From Brevibacillus laterosporus (GTDB lineage Bacteria > Bacillota > Bacilli > Brevibacillales > Brevibacillaceae): DNA of 64,000 bases. The notes beneath the pieces were generated by a model. It made no database searches. It was not told the origin of the DNA and saw only the letters and a program-made list of their open reading frames with translations. Every line of letters begins with the position of its first letter. Position 1 is the first letter of the stretch. Shown here one piece after another: positions 1 to 11,000 of the stretch. A program made the translations under genes and the position numbers. The stretch lies in the NCBI RefSeq assembly GCF_030489605.1, contig NZ_JAUKFY010000006.1:173446-237445 (forward strand), read 5' to 3'.

Positions 1-3000
1 AATTGGTACAGAGTCCTGATAGGTATGATTCGGATCAAAGGTATAGAGCATGCAACCTACTACTGTTTCGGTAGGCCCATATTCATTCATAATTTGGACA
101 TGCCCACCAAAATTACGATGAATTTTGCTAGCCAGTTGCGTGTGCAGGTTCTCGCCGCCGACAATAAATCTCTTCATGTTACTATTCGTGCCGTCATAGT
201 CTTCTATTAATTTTAGATGGGTAGGTGTTAGCTTCATAATCCCAACCTTATTGTCTGCAAGGATGTCTTGGATGACCTGTACCTTGTCTTCTCCTCTATA
301 AATATAGATCGTATTACCAGAAATCAGAGGAGTATAAATTGACGTGACGGTCAAATCAAACGAAATGGACGAATAAAGCGGGAAATGGACAGTCTCATTT
401 TGCACATACACCTTTTTAGCCCACCAAATATAATTAACAAGCCCCTGATGAGTGATCATAGCTCCCTTCGGATTTCCAGTCGAGCCTGAGGTATAAATGA
501 TATATGCTAGATTACTCATGTTGTTTACATGTTCAAGATTAGTGGTACTTCCCTGATAGAGCTCTTGATTGTCCAGGTAAAGAATTTTTTTGTTATAAGT
601 AAGTTTTTCGGAGAACTTCTGCTGTGTGAGCAAAATAGTTGTTTGACTATCCTCTAGCAAATACTGAATTCGATCCTCTGGATAGTCTGGATCAATCGGT
701 ACATAAGCCCCTCCGGCCTTTAAGATACCTAGCAATCCAACCACCATATCCAATGAATGCTCCATCAAAATACCGACTAGCTGATCTGAGCTTATACCTT
801 CTGCTCGCAGTGTTCGTGCTACTTGATTTGCCCGCTCATTTAACTCACGGTATGTCAGTTGATCACCTTCATAGACAACAGCCACTTGATCTGGTGCACG
901 TTCGACCTGCATCTCGAATAATTGGTGAATGGTTTGCTCCTCTACACCTTCTACTGTCGTATTGTTGAACGTTTCGAGAATCAACCTCTTCTCATCTGTT
1001 GTCATCATCTCGATAGCGGACAGCTTCGCATGTGGATCATGTAAAAGCCCATCTATCAGTTGGACAAAGTGCTTTGCCATACGCTCGATGGTTTCTCGTT
1101 TGAATAGTGTTGTCGCATATTCAAAGCTACACAGGATCGTATCCGCATCCTCCATCGCATGCAGAGTTAAATCGAACTTGGAAATCGTATGCTCACTTAC
1201 ATACGGTGTGATGCGTAACTGCTCTAGCTCCTGTTCCTGATTTTCTAAATTTTGCAGAACAAACATCGTATCAAACAATGGGTTGCGACTCATATCCCGG
1301 TTTACACCGAGCTTTTCTACCAGCTCTTCAAATAAATAATCTTGATTCTCATATGCCTTCAAGGAAGCTTCTTTCACTTCCTGCAGGTATTCATAGAATG
1401 TTTTTTCAGCCGCAGGATAGTTGCGAATTGCAAGTGTGTTTACGAACATACCAATCATGCTTTCCAAATCGGCATGAGGTCTTCCTGCTATCGGAGTTCC
1501 AACAATAATATCCTCTTGTCCACTGTATTTACTCAGCAGGGTGGTATAAACAGCCAATAGCACCATGTACAACGTAGAACCGGTTTGGGCTGCAAGCTGC
1601 TTTAATTCCTCACTGGTTTGTTTGCCGAGTCTAAATTCCAAAAGACCTCCGTCAAAGCTTCTAATAGCGGGACGGGTATAATCAGTAGGGATTTGAAGTA
1701 CGGGCAGCTCATTTGAAAATACTTGTAGCCAGTAATTTTCTTGTTGCTGATACCACTCACTTTTCATCTGCTGCTGTTGCCAAGAAGCGTAGTCCTTGTA
1801 CTGAATTCGTTGTGTCGGCAATTCCTCTCCCTGATACAAGCCGGCAAATTCTTGAATAAGAACATTCATAGAGGTTCCATCAGAGATGATATGGTGCATG
1901 TCAAACAATAAGACATGGCGATCATAGGCTAACTGAATGAGTCCTACACGCAATAACGGAGCGCTTTGCAAATCAAACATTCTTGTAAAAGAACGAATGA
2001 TTCCTTCCGCCTCTTCTTCATTGGCAACCTGTACATATTCCAAGGAGAAAGGAACCTCTTTATGTACGCGTTGAATTGGTTCACCGCCTACCAGCTCAAA
2101 GCTAGTTCGTAAGATTTCATGACGCGCAATCAGTTGCTGAAAAGCTGTTTCTATACGTTCTCGATCTATCACTCCATCCAGCAACATAGCATCCGGCATA
2201 TTATAGCTGATTTCCCCGCCTGCTAGCTGGCTTAGAATATAGAGTCGTTTCTGAGCGGACGAGACAGGATAATAAGGTTTTTCCTCAATAATCGGTATAA
2301 CTGAATAAGCTGTTTGCTCTATATTCTCAATTACCTGAGCCAGTCGTTCGATCGTCGGATGTGAAAACACATCTCTTAGCTGGATATTCTTATGCAGCTC
2401 CTTCTGAATCGTAGACACCAGGGCTGTTGCTCGTAAGGAATGCCCGCCTCTTTCAAAAAAGTTGTCTTTTATGCCAACCTTGGATAGTCCTAAAATCTTC
2501 TCCCAAATTTCCGCTAATTTTTCTTCCAGCAAAGTACGGGGGGCTACATATTCTTCAATTGGCATCGTCTCCTCAACAGAGGGGAGCATTTTTCGATCAA
2601 TCTTCCCGTTCGGAGTAAGCGGCATTTGGTCAAGTGGTATGCAATAATCAGGAACCATATATTCAGGTAATTTATCTGACAGATTTTTGAGTAATTCTCC
2701 TGGCTGAATAGACTCTTTTCCTACGTAATAGGCGGCTAAATATTTATTTCCATCCTTTATTCCATCCACCACAATGGCTTCGTTGACCTCTGGGAATGCT
2801 AAAAGAGCATTTTCAATTTCTCCCAGCTCAATACGGAATCCTCTAATTTTTACCTGCTTATCTATCCGGTCTAAAAAATCAATATTTCCGTCTGGCAGCA
2901 TCTTCACTAAATCGCCTGTACGATACATGGGAGTTCCGGGCACAAACGGATTATCGACAAATTTTTCAGCACTTAGCTCTTCTCTGTTGAGATATCCAGT

Positions 3001-4827
3001 CGATAACCCCTCACCTGCGATGCACAATTCACCTGGAACCCCTATCGGTCTGAGGTTATTGAATTGATCCACTACGTACACCAATGTATTAGCCAGAGGT
3101 TTCCCAATCGGAACTGTAGCAACATCTTCATCAAAAGGAGTATTAATGGGATAGAAGGTGGTAAATACCGTGCTCTCGGTAGGACCATAGACATGAATGA
3201 GTCGTTCTCGGCCCAAATATTGGAATGCCTTGCGAATATGAGCAACAGATGCACGCTCTCCCCCAAATAAAACTTTGCGGACATTTGTAAAGCATGTCAG
3301 CTGATTGTCAACAAGCGTATTGAAGAATGCAGTAGGTATAAAGAAGATCGTTACATTCTGTTGCTCGATTACGCTACTAAGCTTAGCAAGGTCAAGCATA
3401 TCTGTTTTTTTTAGGAGGATCAGCCTTGCCCCATTTAACAAAGCGCCGTAGATGTCAAAAATAGAGCCGTCAAATACATAATTAGAAAGCTGTAATAGTG
3501 TATCTTCTTCACTTATTTCGATGTAATTGGTCTTTATTACCACTCTAGTGGCGTTGAAGTGTCTGATTTGCGTACCTTTAGGTGTTCCAGTCGATCCGGA
3601 AGTATATATCACATAAGCCACATCTGTTGCTTCTGCTGCTGGCTCTAGGTTGGAGCTATCGTCGCTGTAAGCCTTTGAATCATCCAGGAATACGCACGTT
3701 CCCTCGAAATCTGCACGATGACGTATATGACTTTGTGTTACAAATACTTTTGCTCCTGAATCCTCTAGCATATAACGAATACGATCATTCGGATATTCTG
3801 GATCAATCGGTACATAGGCTCCCCCCGCTTTTAAAATCCCGAAAATTCCGATGATCATTTCCAAGGAGCGTTCAACCATGAGCCCGACTAATTGTCCTCT
3901 AGTGACTCCCTGGTTTCGTAGCGTTCTTGCTAGTTGATTAGCCTTTTCATTTAATTCTTTATAAGTTAGTTGCTCATCATCTAAGACAATTGCTACCTGA
4001 TTTGGTGTGCGCTCTGCCTGTTCTTCAAACAACTGTTGAATGGTTTTCTCTCTGGGATAGGCGGTAGCCGTATTATTAAACGTACGCAGAAGCTCTTCCT
4101 GCTCTTTTTCTGATAACAGTTCAACCTGTTCTAGTGAAAGGTCTAGATCAAATAGGACAATGGATAAAATGTGAGATAAGTGCCTGCTGACTTGGTTAAT
4201 CAGCTCTTGATCATAACGATTTTCGTTATAAATTGTATTTAATTGAAGAGAGCCATTTTCCAAACCAAATTGAAAATGGATGTCAAAAACAGCATGTTCC
4301 TCAAAATCTAGTGAATGGATCTCCTTTAACGATACGATAGTATTAATAATCGGAACTCGATTCGAATCGTAATGTACATTCAGAGTATCAATAAAATTCC
4401 AAAAAGGGAGACTCTGATGTTTCATTGCTTCACTAATGGAGGATTTAATTTGGTTTAATAAAGATTTGAAAGTATTCTTGCTATGTACTTCATTTTTTAA
4501 AATGATAAGCTGATTTGAAAGTGGTTGGGCATCAGGCGAAGCACCAAATCCTGGAACGCCCACAATGATGGTTTCTTGGCTAGTATATTTGGACAATAAG
4601 GTTTCTAAACCAGCTAATAAAATCATAAAGATAGCGATATGTGACCCGCCTGCTATAGAACTGATTCTTTGGAAAATCTGAGGCGGCAATGTATTGGAAA
4701 TGCTTTGGTAGCTGTCGGTATTTTTATGAATAGTGGAAAATCTGTTATACGGAAGAATTACGATTTGATCATCGGCATCAAACTTGCTACTCCAAAAAGC
4801 TTTTTCTTTTTCAAATAGAGCTTTCAA
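1..4827 (-). CDS. NRPS gene 2 (partial): half-C / A(Ile) / T / C / A(Asn/Asp)...
   Basis: This is the second synthetase of the lipopeptide line. It runs off the left edge with its frame open, and 1609 codons are visible. The start is TTG at 4827: an in-frame TAA lies directly upstream, and GGAG sits 8 nt before the TTG. Residues 1 to about 250 match only the C-terminal lobe of a condensation domain, beginning near its AFW motif, so the HHxxxDG lobe is absent. Next come an adenylation domain with pocket DGFFLGVV (F at 331), a known Ile code; a carrier domain with RGGHSLRA; a complete LCL condensation domain with HHIISDG; and a second A domain reading DLTKIGEV (G at 331), an Asn/Asp-type code. 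The missing 3' part should carry the last module or modules and a thioesterase (inference). High confidence in NRPS; the substrates were read by eye. Confidence 0.95.
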   Translation of the reverse strand, partial: MKALFEKEKAFWSSKFDADDQIVILPYNRFSTIHKNTDSYQSISNTLPPQIFQRISSIAGGSHIAIFMILLAGLETLLSKYTSQETIIVGVPGFGASPDAQPLSNQLIILKNEVHSKNTFKSLLNQIKSSISEAMKHQSLPFWNFIDTLNVHYDSNRVPIINTIVSLKEIHSLDFEEHAVFDIHFQFGLENGSLQLNTIYNENRYDQELINQVSRHLSHILSIVLFDLDLSLEQVELLSEKEQEELLRTFNNTATAYPREKTIQQLFEEQAERTPNQVAIVLDDEQLTYKELNEKANQLARTLRNQGVTRGQLVGLMVERSLEMIIGIFGILKAGGAYVPIDPEYPNDRIRYMLEDSGAKVFVTQSHIRHRADFEGTCVFLDDSKAYSDDSSNLEPAAEATDVAYVIYTSGSTGTPKGTQIRHFNATRVVIKTNYIEISEEDTLLQLSNYVFDGSIFDIYGALLNGARLILLKKTDMLDLAKLSSVIEQQNVTIFFIPTAFFNTLVDNQLTCFTNVRKVLFGGERASVAHIRKAFQYLGRERLIHVYGPTESTVFTTFYPINTPFDEDVATVPIGKPLANTLVYVVDQFNNLRPIGVPGELCIAGEGLSTGYLNREELSAEKFVDNPFVPGTPMYRTGDLVKMLPDGNIDFLDRIDKQVKIRGFRIELGEIENALLAFPEVNEAIVVDGIKDGNKYLAAYYVGKESIQPGELLKNLSDKLPEYMVPDYCIPLDQMPLTPNGKIDRKMLPSVEETMPIEEYVAPRTLLEEKLAEIWEKILGLSKVGIKDNFFERGGHSLRATALVSTIQKELHKNIQLRDVFSHPTIERLAQVIENIEQTAYSVIPIIEEKPYYPVSSAQKRLYILSQLAGGEISYNMPDAMLLDGVIDRERIETAFQQLIARHEILRTSFELVGGEPIQRVHKEVPFSLEYVQVANEEEAEGIIRSFTRMFDLQSAPLLRVGLIQLAYDRHVLLFDMHHIISDGTSMNVLIQEFAGLYQGEELPTQRIQYKDYASWQQQQMKSEWYQQQENYWLQVFSNELPVLQIPTDYTRPAIRSFDGGLLEFRLGKQTSEELKQLAAQTGSTLYMVLLAVYTTLLSKYSGQEDIIVGTPIAGRPHADLESMIGMFVNTLAIRNYPAAEKTFYEYLQEVKEASLKAYENQDYLFEELVEKLGVNRDMSRNPLFDTMFVLQNLENQEQELEQLRITPYVSEHTISKFDLTLHAMEDADTILCSFEYATTLFKRETIERMAKHFVQLIDGLLHDPHAKLSAIEMMTTDEKRLILETFNNTTVEGVEEQTIHQLFEMQVERAPDQVAVVYEGDQLTYRELNERANQVARTLRAEGISSDQLVGILMEHSLDMVVGLLGILKAGGAYVPIDPDYPEDRIQYLLEDSQTTILLTQQKFSEKLTYNKKILYLDNQELYQGSTTNLEHVNNMSNLAYIIYTSGSTGNPKGAMITHQGLVNYIWWAKKVYVQNETVHFPLYSSISFDLTVTSIYTPLISGNTIYIYRGEDKVQVIQDILADNKVGIMKLTPTHLKLIEDYDGTNSNMKRFIVGGENLHTQLASKIHRNFGGHVQIMNEYGPTETVVGCMLYTFDPNHTYQDSVPI
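4075..4827 (-). other. Orphan C-terminal half of a condensation domain
   Basis: The first ~250 residues of NRPS protein 2 carry the second-lobe features of a C domain: an AFW start, then a VGVPG segment followed by the usual helix and strand pattern. The whole first lobe with the catalytic HHxxxDG is missing. No remnant of that lobe is visible in the 179-bp gap upstream. It cannot catalyse condensation by the known mechanism. It could be a relic of a module swap or a docking or structural adaptor, because protein 1 ends with a complete C domain that must act on the Ile module next to this half domain. Confidence 0.85.
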
Positions 4828-4874
4828 TTACATCACTCCAAGTTTTTAGTCACATTTGAACGCTAAACAACAGC

Positions 4875-4989
4875 GAGGTGTCTGACTATTGCATCCACAC
4901 CTCTGATCGAATTGAAATTCATAAAAAATGAATGAGTGCAAAAATGAAGGGTGAGCGTGTGCAATGGAACCCGCCCAAAACACACGCTC
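4875..4989 (-). other. Hairpin-rich spacer between the two NRPS genes
   Basis: The 179-bp gap between the synthetase genes holds two perfect inverted repeats. Arms 4953-4961 and 4981-4989 (GAGCGTGTG/CACACGCTC) enclose 19 nt. Arms 4875-4881 and 4897-4903 (GAGGTGT/ACACCTC) enclose 15 nt. A small ATTCAT/ATGAAT repeat lies between them. In the direction of transcription the first hairpin is followed by only a broken T tract, so it is a poor intrinsic terminator. An attenuator, an mRNA-processing site or a stabilising structure is possible. The repeats are seen; the function is inferred. Confidence 0.55.
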
Positions 4990-5006
4990 GTAAACCTATT
5001 TTTTCC

Positions 5007-8000
5007 TTAGAAATCAAATGTAATAGATTCTACTAGGTCATGGTTGCTAGCTGTATTCTCTACTAGCTCTAATTCCCCTAGCTTTTTGTCTGGAGTGGTA
5101 ACAACCTCAGATAGTATCCGTACAAAATCATTTGCTAACTGTTCAATCATGTTTTTATTGAAAAGTTTTGTGCAATATTCGAATGCTCCTCTAATCTCTC
5201 CCTCTTCTGTGCTCATTGACAAGGTTAGGTCAAATTTAGCTACAGTGTGGTCTTGTACATAAGGAGTAACGGCTAACGATCCAATGGTTGCTTCCTGATC
5301 CTCCGTATTTTGCATAACAAACACTGTGTCGAAGAGTGGATTTCGGCTTGGGTCCCGCTTCACATTCAGCCTATCCACTAATTCTTCCAACGGATATTCT
5401 TGGTTTTCAAAGGCTTGTAGCGTGCGCTCTTTCACCTCTTCAAGGTATCCTTGGAACGTCTTATCCTTCTGCGGATAGTTACGAATTGCTAAGGTGTTAA
5501 CAAACATGCCGATAAGTGGTTCTAATTCGGCAGAAAGTCTTCCGCCAACAGGAGTACCAACAATGATATCCTCTTGTCCACTGTACTTAGAAAGCAAGAT
5601 TGTATAGGTAGCCATGAGAAGCATATATAATGTGCTTCCGCTATTTTCAGCCATTTGGGTTACTTGGTCTGCCAAAGCACGGTCAATGACAAATTCATGC
5701 TCAGCGCCCTCAAAACTGCGTACCGCAGGTCTCGGATAAGCAATCATTAAATCCAAGACAGGCAATGGACCAAAGAACTCGCCAAACCAATAGTTTTCTT
5801 GCTGTTCATATAACTCACTCTTGGCTCGTTGCTGTTGCCAAACCGCATAATCCTTGTACTGTAGCCGCAATGGGGACAATTCCTTGCCCTCATACAGCTC
5901 GGCCACTTCCTGTATAAGGATACCCATCGAGATTCCATCAGAAATGATATGGTGCATGTCATAGAGCAGGATATAGCGATCTGGCTCTATTTCTATCAGG
6001 CCGGCTCTGATCAACGGTGCTTGCTGAAGATCAAATTTCCGCACAAAACTGTTAATCTGTGCATCCACTTCCTCTTCTGTTGCTTGTATCTTCTCTAAGG
6101 TGAACTCCACATCTTTATAGATCCGTTGAACTACCTCTCCATCTACCATTTCAAAGCCTGTGCGTAATGACTCATGACGATCAATTAATTGACGGAATGC
6201 TGTCTCTAGCTTCATCCAATCAAGCTGACCTTCAATTCTCATCACACCCGGCATATTGTAGCTAAGCTCTCCTCCCTCGACGTGACTCAAAATATAGAGA
6301 CGTTTTTGAGCTGAAGACACAGGATAGTAGTCTTTTTCCTCTGCGACAGGAATGGATATATAAGCTTGCTTCTCTGTATTGGCAATGTGATCAGCCATCT
6401 GCTCAATCGTTGGGATTTGGAATACATCTCGCAGTGTAATGCTTGTGTCTAATGCTTGATGTATTTTGGCTACAAGGGTCGTAGCACGTAAGGAATGTCC
6501 GCCGATCTCAAAGAAGTTCTCTGTAATCCCTACTTGCGATAACCCTAGGACTTCCTGCCAAATTTGAGCTAGCATCGCTTCCACCCGGGTTCTAGGTGCA
6601 ACATATTCTCTACCTGTTTGCATACTTTCTTCTGGTGTTGGCAACGCTTTACGGTCTAGTTTACCGTTTGCAGTCAGAGGCATCCGTTCCATTTGGACGA
6701 AATAAGCTGGAATCATATAGTCCGGTAACTGTTGTGACAATGCTTTTCTTAGTTCGCCTACAGTCAGCTCGTGATCTGCGACAAAATACGCGCATAAGTA
6801 TTTGTCGCCGCTTGCATCTTCATGTGCTATCACAATCACTTCTTGCATGGATTCGATGTTTAGAAGCTGCGTTTCAACTTCTCCAAGCTCGATGCGATAG
6901 CCGCGAATTTTGACTTGATGATCAATTCGTCCTAAATACTCAATATTGCCATCTGCCAGCCATCTCGCTAGATCGCCAGTCTTATACATACGTTCACCAG
7001 GTACAAACGGATTAGGAACAAATCGCTCGTCCGTCAACTCCGGACGATTTAAGTACCCACGAGCCAATCCTTCACCAGCAATATACAATTCTCCCTTCAC
7101 TCCTACAGGTTGAAGGCGCAAATGCTCATCGAGAATGTAAGCAGATAAGGTTGGGATTGTTTTACCGATATTGCTTTTCGCCTGAGAAATTTCTACTTCG
7201 GTAATTTCCTTGTACGTAACATGGACAGTGGTTTCTGTTATTCCATACATGTTGATTAGTTTGACTTGTGGGTATTTCGCCTTCCAATCCTTCAATAAAG
7301 CTGGACTTAACGCTTCCCCACCGAAAATCACATTTCGTAAGGACAACTCTTTTCTATCATCCTTTGCTTCTTCCTGAAGCAATTGATAGAAATAGGTTGG
7401 TGTTTGATTTAATATCGTTACTTGCTGATCCTGAAGTAACTGAAGGAATTGCTTCGGACTCTTCGCTGTTAACGGAGGCACGATAACCAATTTTCCACCG
7501 TATAAGAGTGCTCCGTACATTTCCCAGACAGAGAAATCAAAGCAGAACGAATGGAATAGCGTCCATGTATCAGAATCGGTAAAATCAAACAGATTTTTGC
7601 TGTTAAATAACAGACGAACCACGTTCTTATGCTCGATCAAGGTACCCTTTGGCTTGCCTGTAGTCCCTGACGTATAGATCACATACGCCAGATTTCTTGG
7701 TCCAGAACGCAGTTCCAGATTAGAGTGATCAGTCTGGTAGGATTGTTCGTCATCTAGTAACAAGACCTGCTTATCAAAAGCTGCACGTCCTAGTAAATGG
7801 GACTGCAACAATAGCAGATTCACATTGGAATCCTCCAGCATATAGGCAATCCGCTCTTCTGGATACTCTGGATCAATCGGTACATAGGCTCCTCCTGCTT
7901 TGAGGATCGCAAGGATTCCTACAACCATATCCAAAGATCGTTCAGCCATGATGCCTACTAAATCATCAGCTTGAACACCTTGAGCTACTAATGATCTTGC

Positions 8001-11000
8001 AAGTCGATTTGCCTTCTCGTTTAGATCACGATAAGAAAGCTGTTCCCCCTCAAAGACGACTGCGACATGATCTGACACAAGTGCTGCCTGCTCTTCAAAC
8101 AACTGATGAATTGCCTTCTCGCGTGGATAATCTGCCTCTGAATCGTTAAATGTTTCAAGAATTGCAGTTTTTTCATATGACGTAATCATCTCGATAGAGG
8201 AAAGCAGTGCCTCTGGATTTAAAAGAACAGAATCAATCACCTGCATGAAATGTTCGATCAGTCGTTCTATGGTTTCGCGCTTGTACAGGGAGCTTGCAAA
8301 ATCAAAGCTGCATACGATGCTATCCTCAAGCTCTTCGGCATTTAAGGTCAAATCAAACTTAGCTACGATTGGTTGTTCCCCGTAAGGTTTTAGTTGCAAG
8401 CCTTCAATGGACAGATCTCCTTGCTCCGTGTTTTGCAGCACAAACATTGTGTCAAACAGCGGGTTACGGCTTAAATCTCGTTTCACATCCAGCTTTTCTA
8501 CTAATTCTTCAAATGGATAATCCTGATTTTCAAAAGCTTGCAACGAATTGTCTTTGACCTCTTGCAAGTAAGTCAAGAAGGATTTATCCGCTTCTGGGTA
8601 ATTCCGAATTGCTAAGGTGTTAACAAACATACCGATAATTGACTCAAGATCAGCGTGTGGTCTTGCTGCAATCGGCGTACCTACAATAATGTCTTCCTGA
8701 CCGCTCTGTTTAGCAAGCAATGTGGTATAGACTGCAAGTAACACCATATACAAGGTAGACTCATGATCGGCTGCGAGTTTTTTCAATCCTTCACTTCTCT
8801 GTTTGTTGATTACGAATTCGACGGCTTCTCCCTCAAATTTTCTGTTTGCAGGTCGTTGATAATCAATTGGCATGTCCAGAACAGGTATTTCACCAGCAAA
8901 GACTTTTATCCAGTATGCTTCCTGCTTGCTCATCCACTCGCTTTGCATGCCTGCTTGTTGCCAAGCGGCATAATCCTTGTATTGGATACGCAGTGGAGAA
9001 AGCTGTTCTCCCCGATAAAGCTGGACAAATTCTTGCATGAGAACGCCCATAGAAACGCCGTCAGAGATAATATGATGCATATCAAATAGCAGGATGTATT
9101 GATTCACATCGACTGAAAGTAAGCCTACCCGCAATAGTGGAGCCTGTTTGAGATCGAACGCACGTACGAACCCTTCAATAATTGGTTCTGCTTCCTCTAA
9201 ATTGGTTTCCCAATACTCCAGCTTAAACGACACTTCATCGTGTACTCGTTGCATTGGTTCCCCATTTACTAGCTCAAAGCCTGTGCGTAATGTTTCGTGA
9301 CGTTGCGTTAATTCTTGGAAAGCCGCTTCTACACGGTCCTTATCTAGCGAACCCTCTAGCATCATAATGCCTGGCATGTTGTAGCTTAGCTCTCCACCCT
9401 CAAGATGACTTAGAATGTACAGTCTCTTTTGAGCAGAAGAAACCAAGTAGTACTCACGGTTCTCTATGACAGGAATGGAGGCGTATGTGTTATGCTCCAT
9501 GCTAGCTATCAACTGAGCCAACTGTTCAATCGTCGGATATTTGAAAATGTCCCTCAGTGGTATCGCAACATTCATCTCTTTATGAATCTTGGCAACCAAA
9601 GTAGTTGCACGTAGCGAATGTCCTCCCACATCAAAGAAATTCTCTGTCACTCCAACAGTTGAAAGACCAAGCACCTCTTGCCAAATCAATGCCAAGGCTG
9701 TTTCCACTGGTGTCCGCGGAGCAATATACTCGTTTCCAGTTTGAATACTTTCTTCAGGCACTGGCAAAGCTTTTCGATCAATTTTTCCATTAGGAGTAAG
9801 AGGCATTTTGTCCAATTGTACAAAGTAAGATGGAACCATAAATTCAGGAAGAACCTGATTCAATGCTTTTCGAAGTTCATTTACCTTCAACTGATCTTCA
9901 GAAACAAAGTAGGCGCATAACTGATTTTGTCCAGCTTCTCCTTCTTTTACAATGACGATCGCTTCCTGAATAGGAGCCACCTTCATTAGCTGTACTTCCA
10001 CTTCACCAAGCTCAATACGATAACCTCGAATTTTCACTTGATGATCAATTCGGCCTAAATACTCAATGTTGCCGTTTGGTAGCCATTTGGCCAAATCACC
10101 TGTTTTATACATCCGTTCACCGGCTACAAACGGATTATCCACGAATTTCTCCGCTGTAAGCTCTGGTAGGTTCAGGTATCCCCTAGCTAAACCACTTCCC
10201 GCAATGCATAACTCTCCGGCTACTCCAATTGGCTGAAGCTGATTATGAACACCAATGATATAGACCAGTTTATTTGCTATCGGGCTTCCGATAGAAATTT
10301 CCTGTTCTGGGTTCGTAATCGTCAGAGATGTAGAGACTACGCTGCTCTCTGTCGGACCGTATTCATTGCAGATTTCAATGCTTGGATTCATCTCCAGCAC
10401 TTTGTTAACTAGCGACGAAACGATCTTTTCTCCTCCAACTACGATATTTTTTACAGACTTCAGATCCTCTGGATTCATCGTATCCACAATACTCCATAAG
10501 AAACTAGGTGAGCTTTGCAGATGCGTAATGCTCTCTTGCGTAATAGCATTTTTAATAGCAACAGGGTCTTTGCTTTCTCCATCCGGCAACAAATACACCG
10601 TTGAACCAGATACCAATGGACCAAACAAGTGTGTCAGGAATGGATCGAAGACAAATGGAGTAATCATCAGCGCCCGGTCGTTTTTCGTAAACCCGAATGT
10701 ATTAGCTTTCCAATGGATTGTATTTGCAATACTTGCGTGTTCGACCATGACCCCTTTTGGTTTGCCCGTTGTTCCTGAGGTATAGATCACATAGGCTAAA
10801 TCACTTTGTCCATGGATTGGCTCCAAATTGGAACGCTCAACCTGATAACTTGCAGAATCATCAAGAAGAACAAGCCTTTCTGCAGCAAAGAAGGAAAGCT
10901 GATCTAGCAAATGTTGTTGGGTAACAACCAACTTCGCATCTGCATCCTCTAGCATGTAACGAATGCGATCCTCTGGGTATTCAGGGTCAATTGGTACGTA

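Noticed and set aside
10366..10785. Plus-strand frame of 139 codons inside the NRPS
   Set aside because: It is antisense to the module 8 A domain, with no ribosome site, and a homologous antisense frame lies at module 3.
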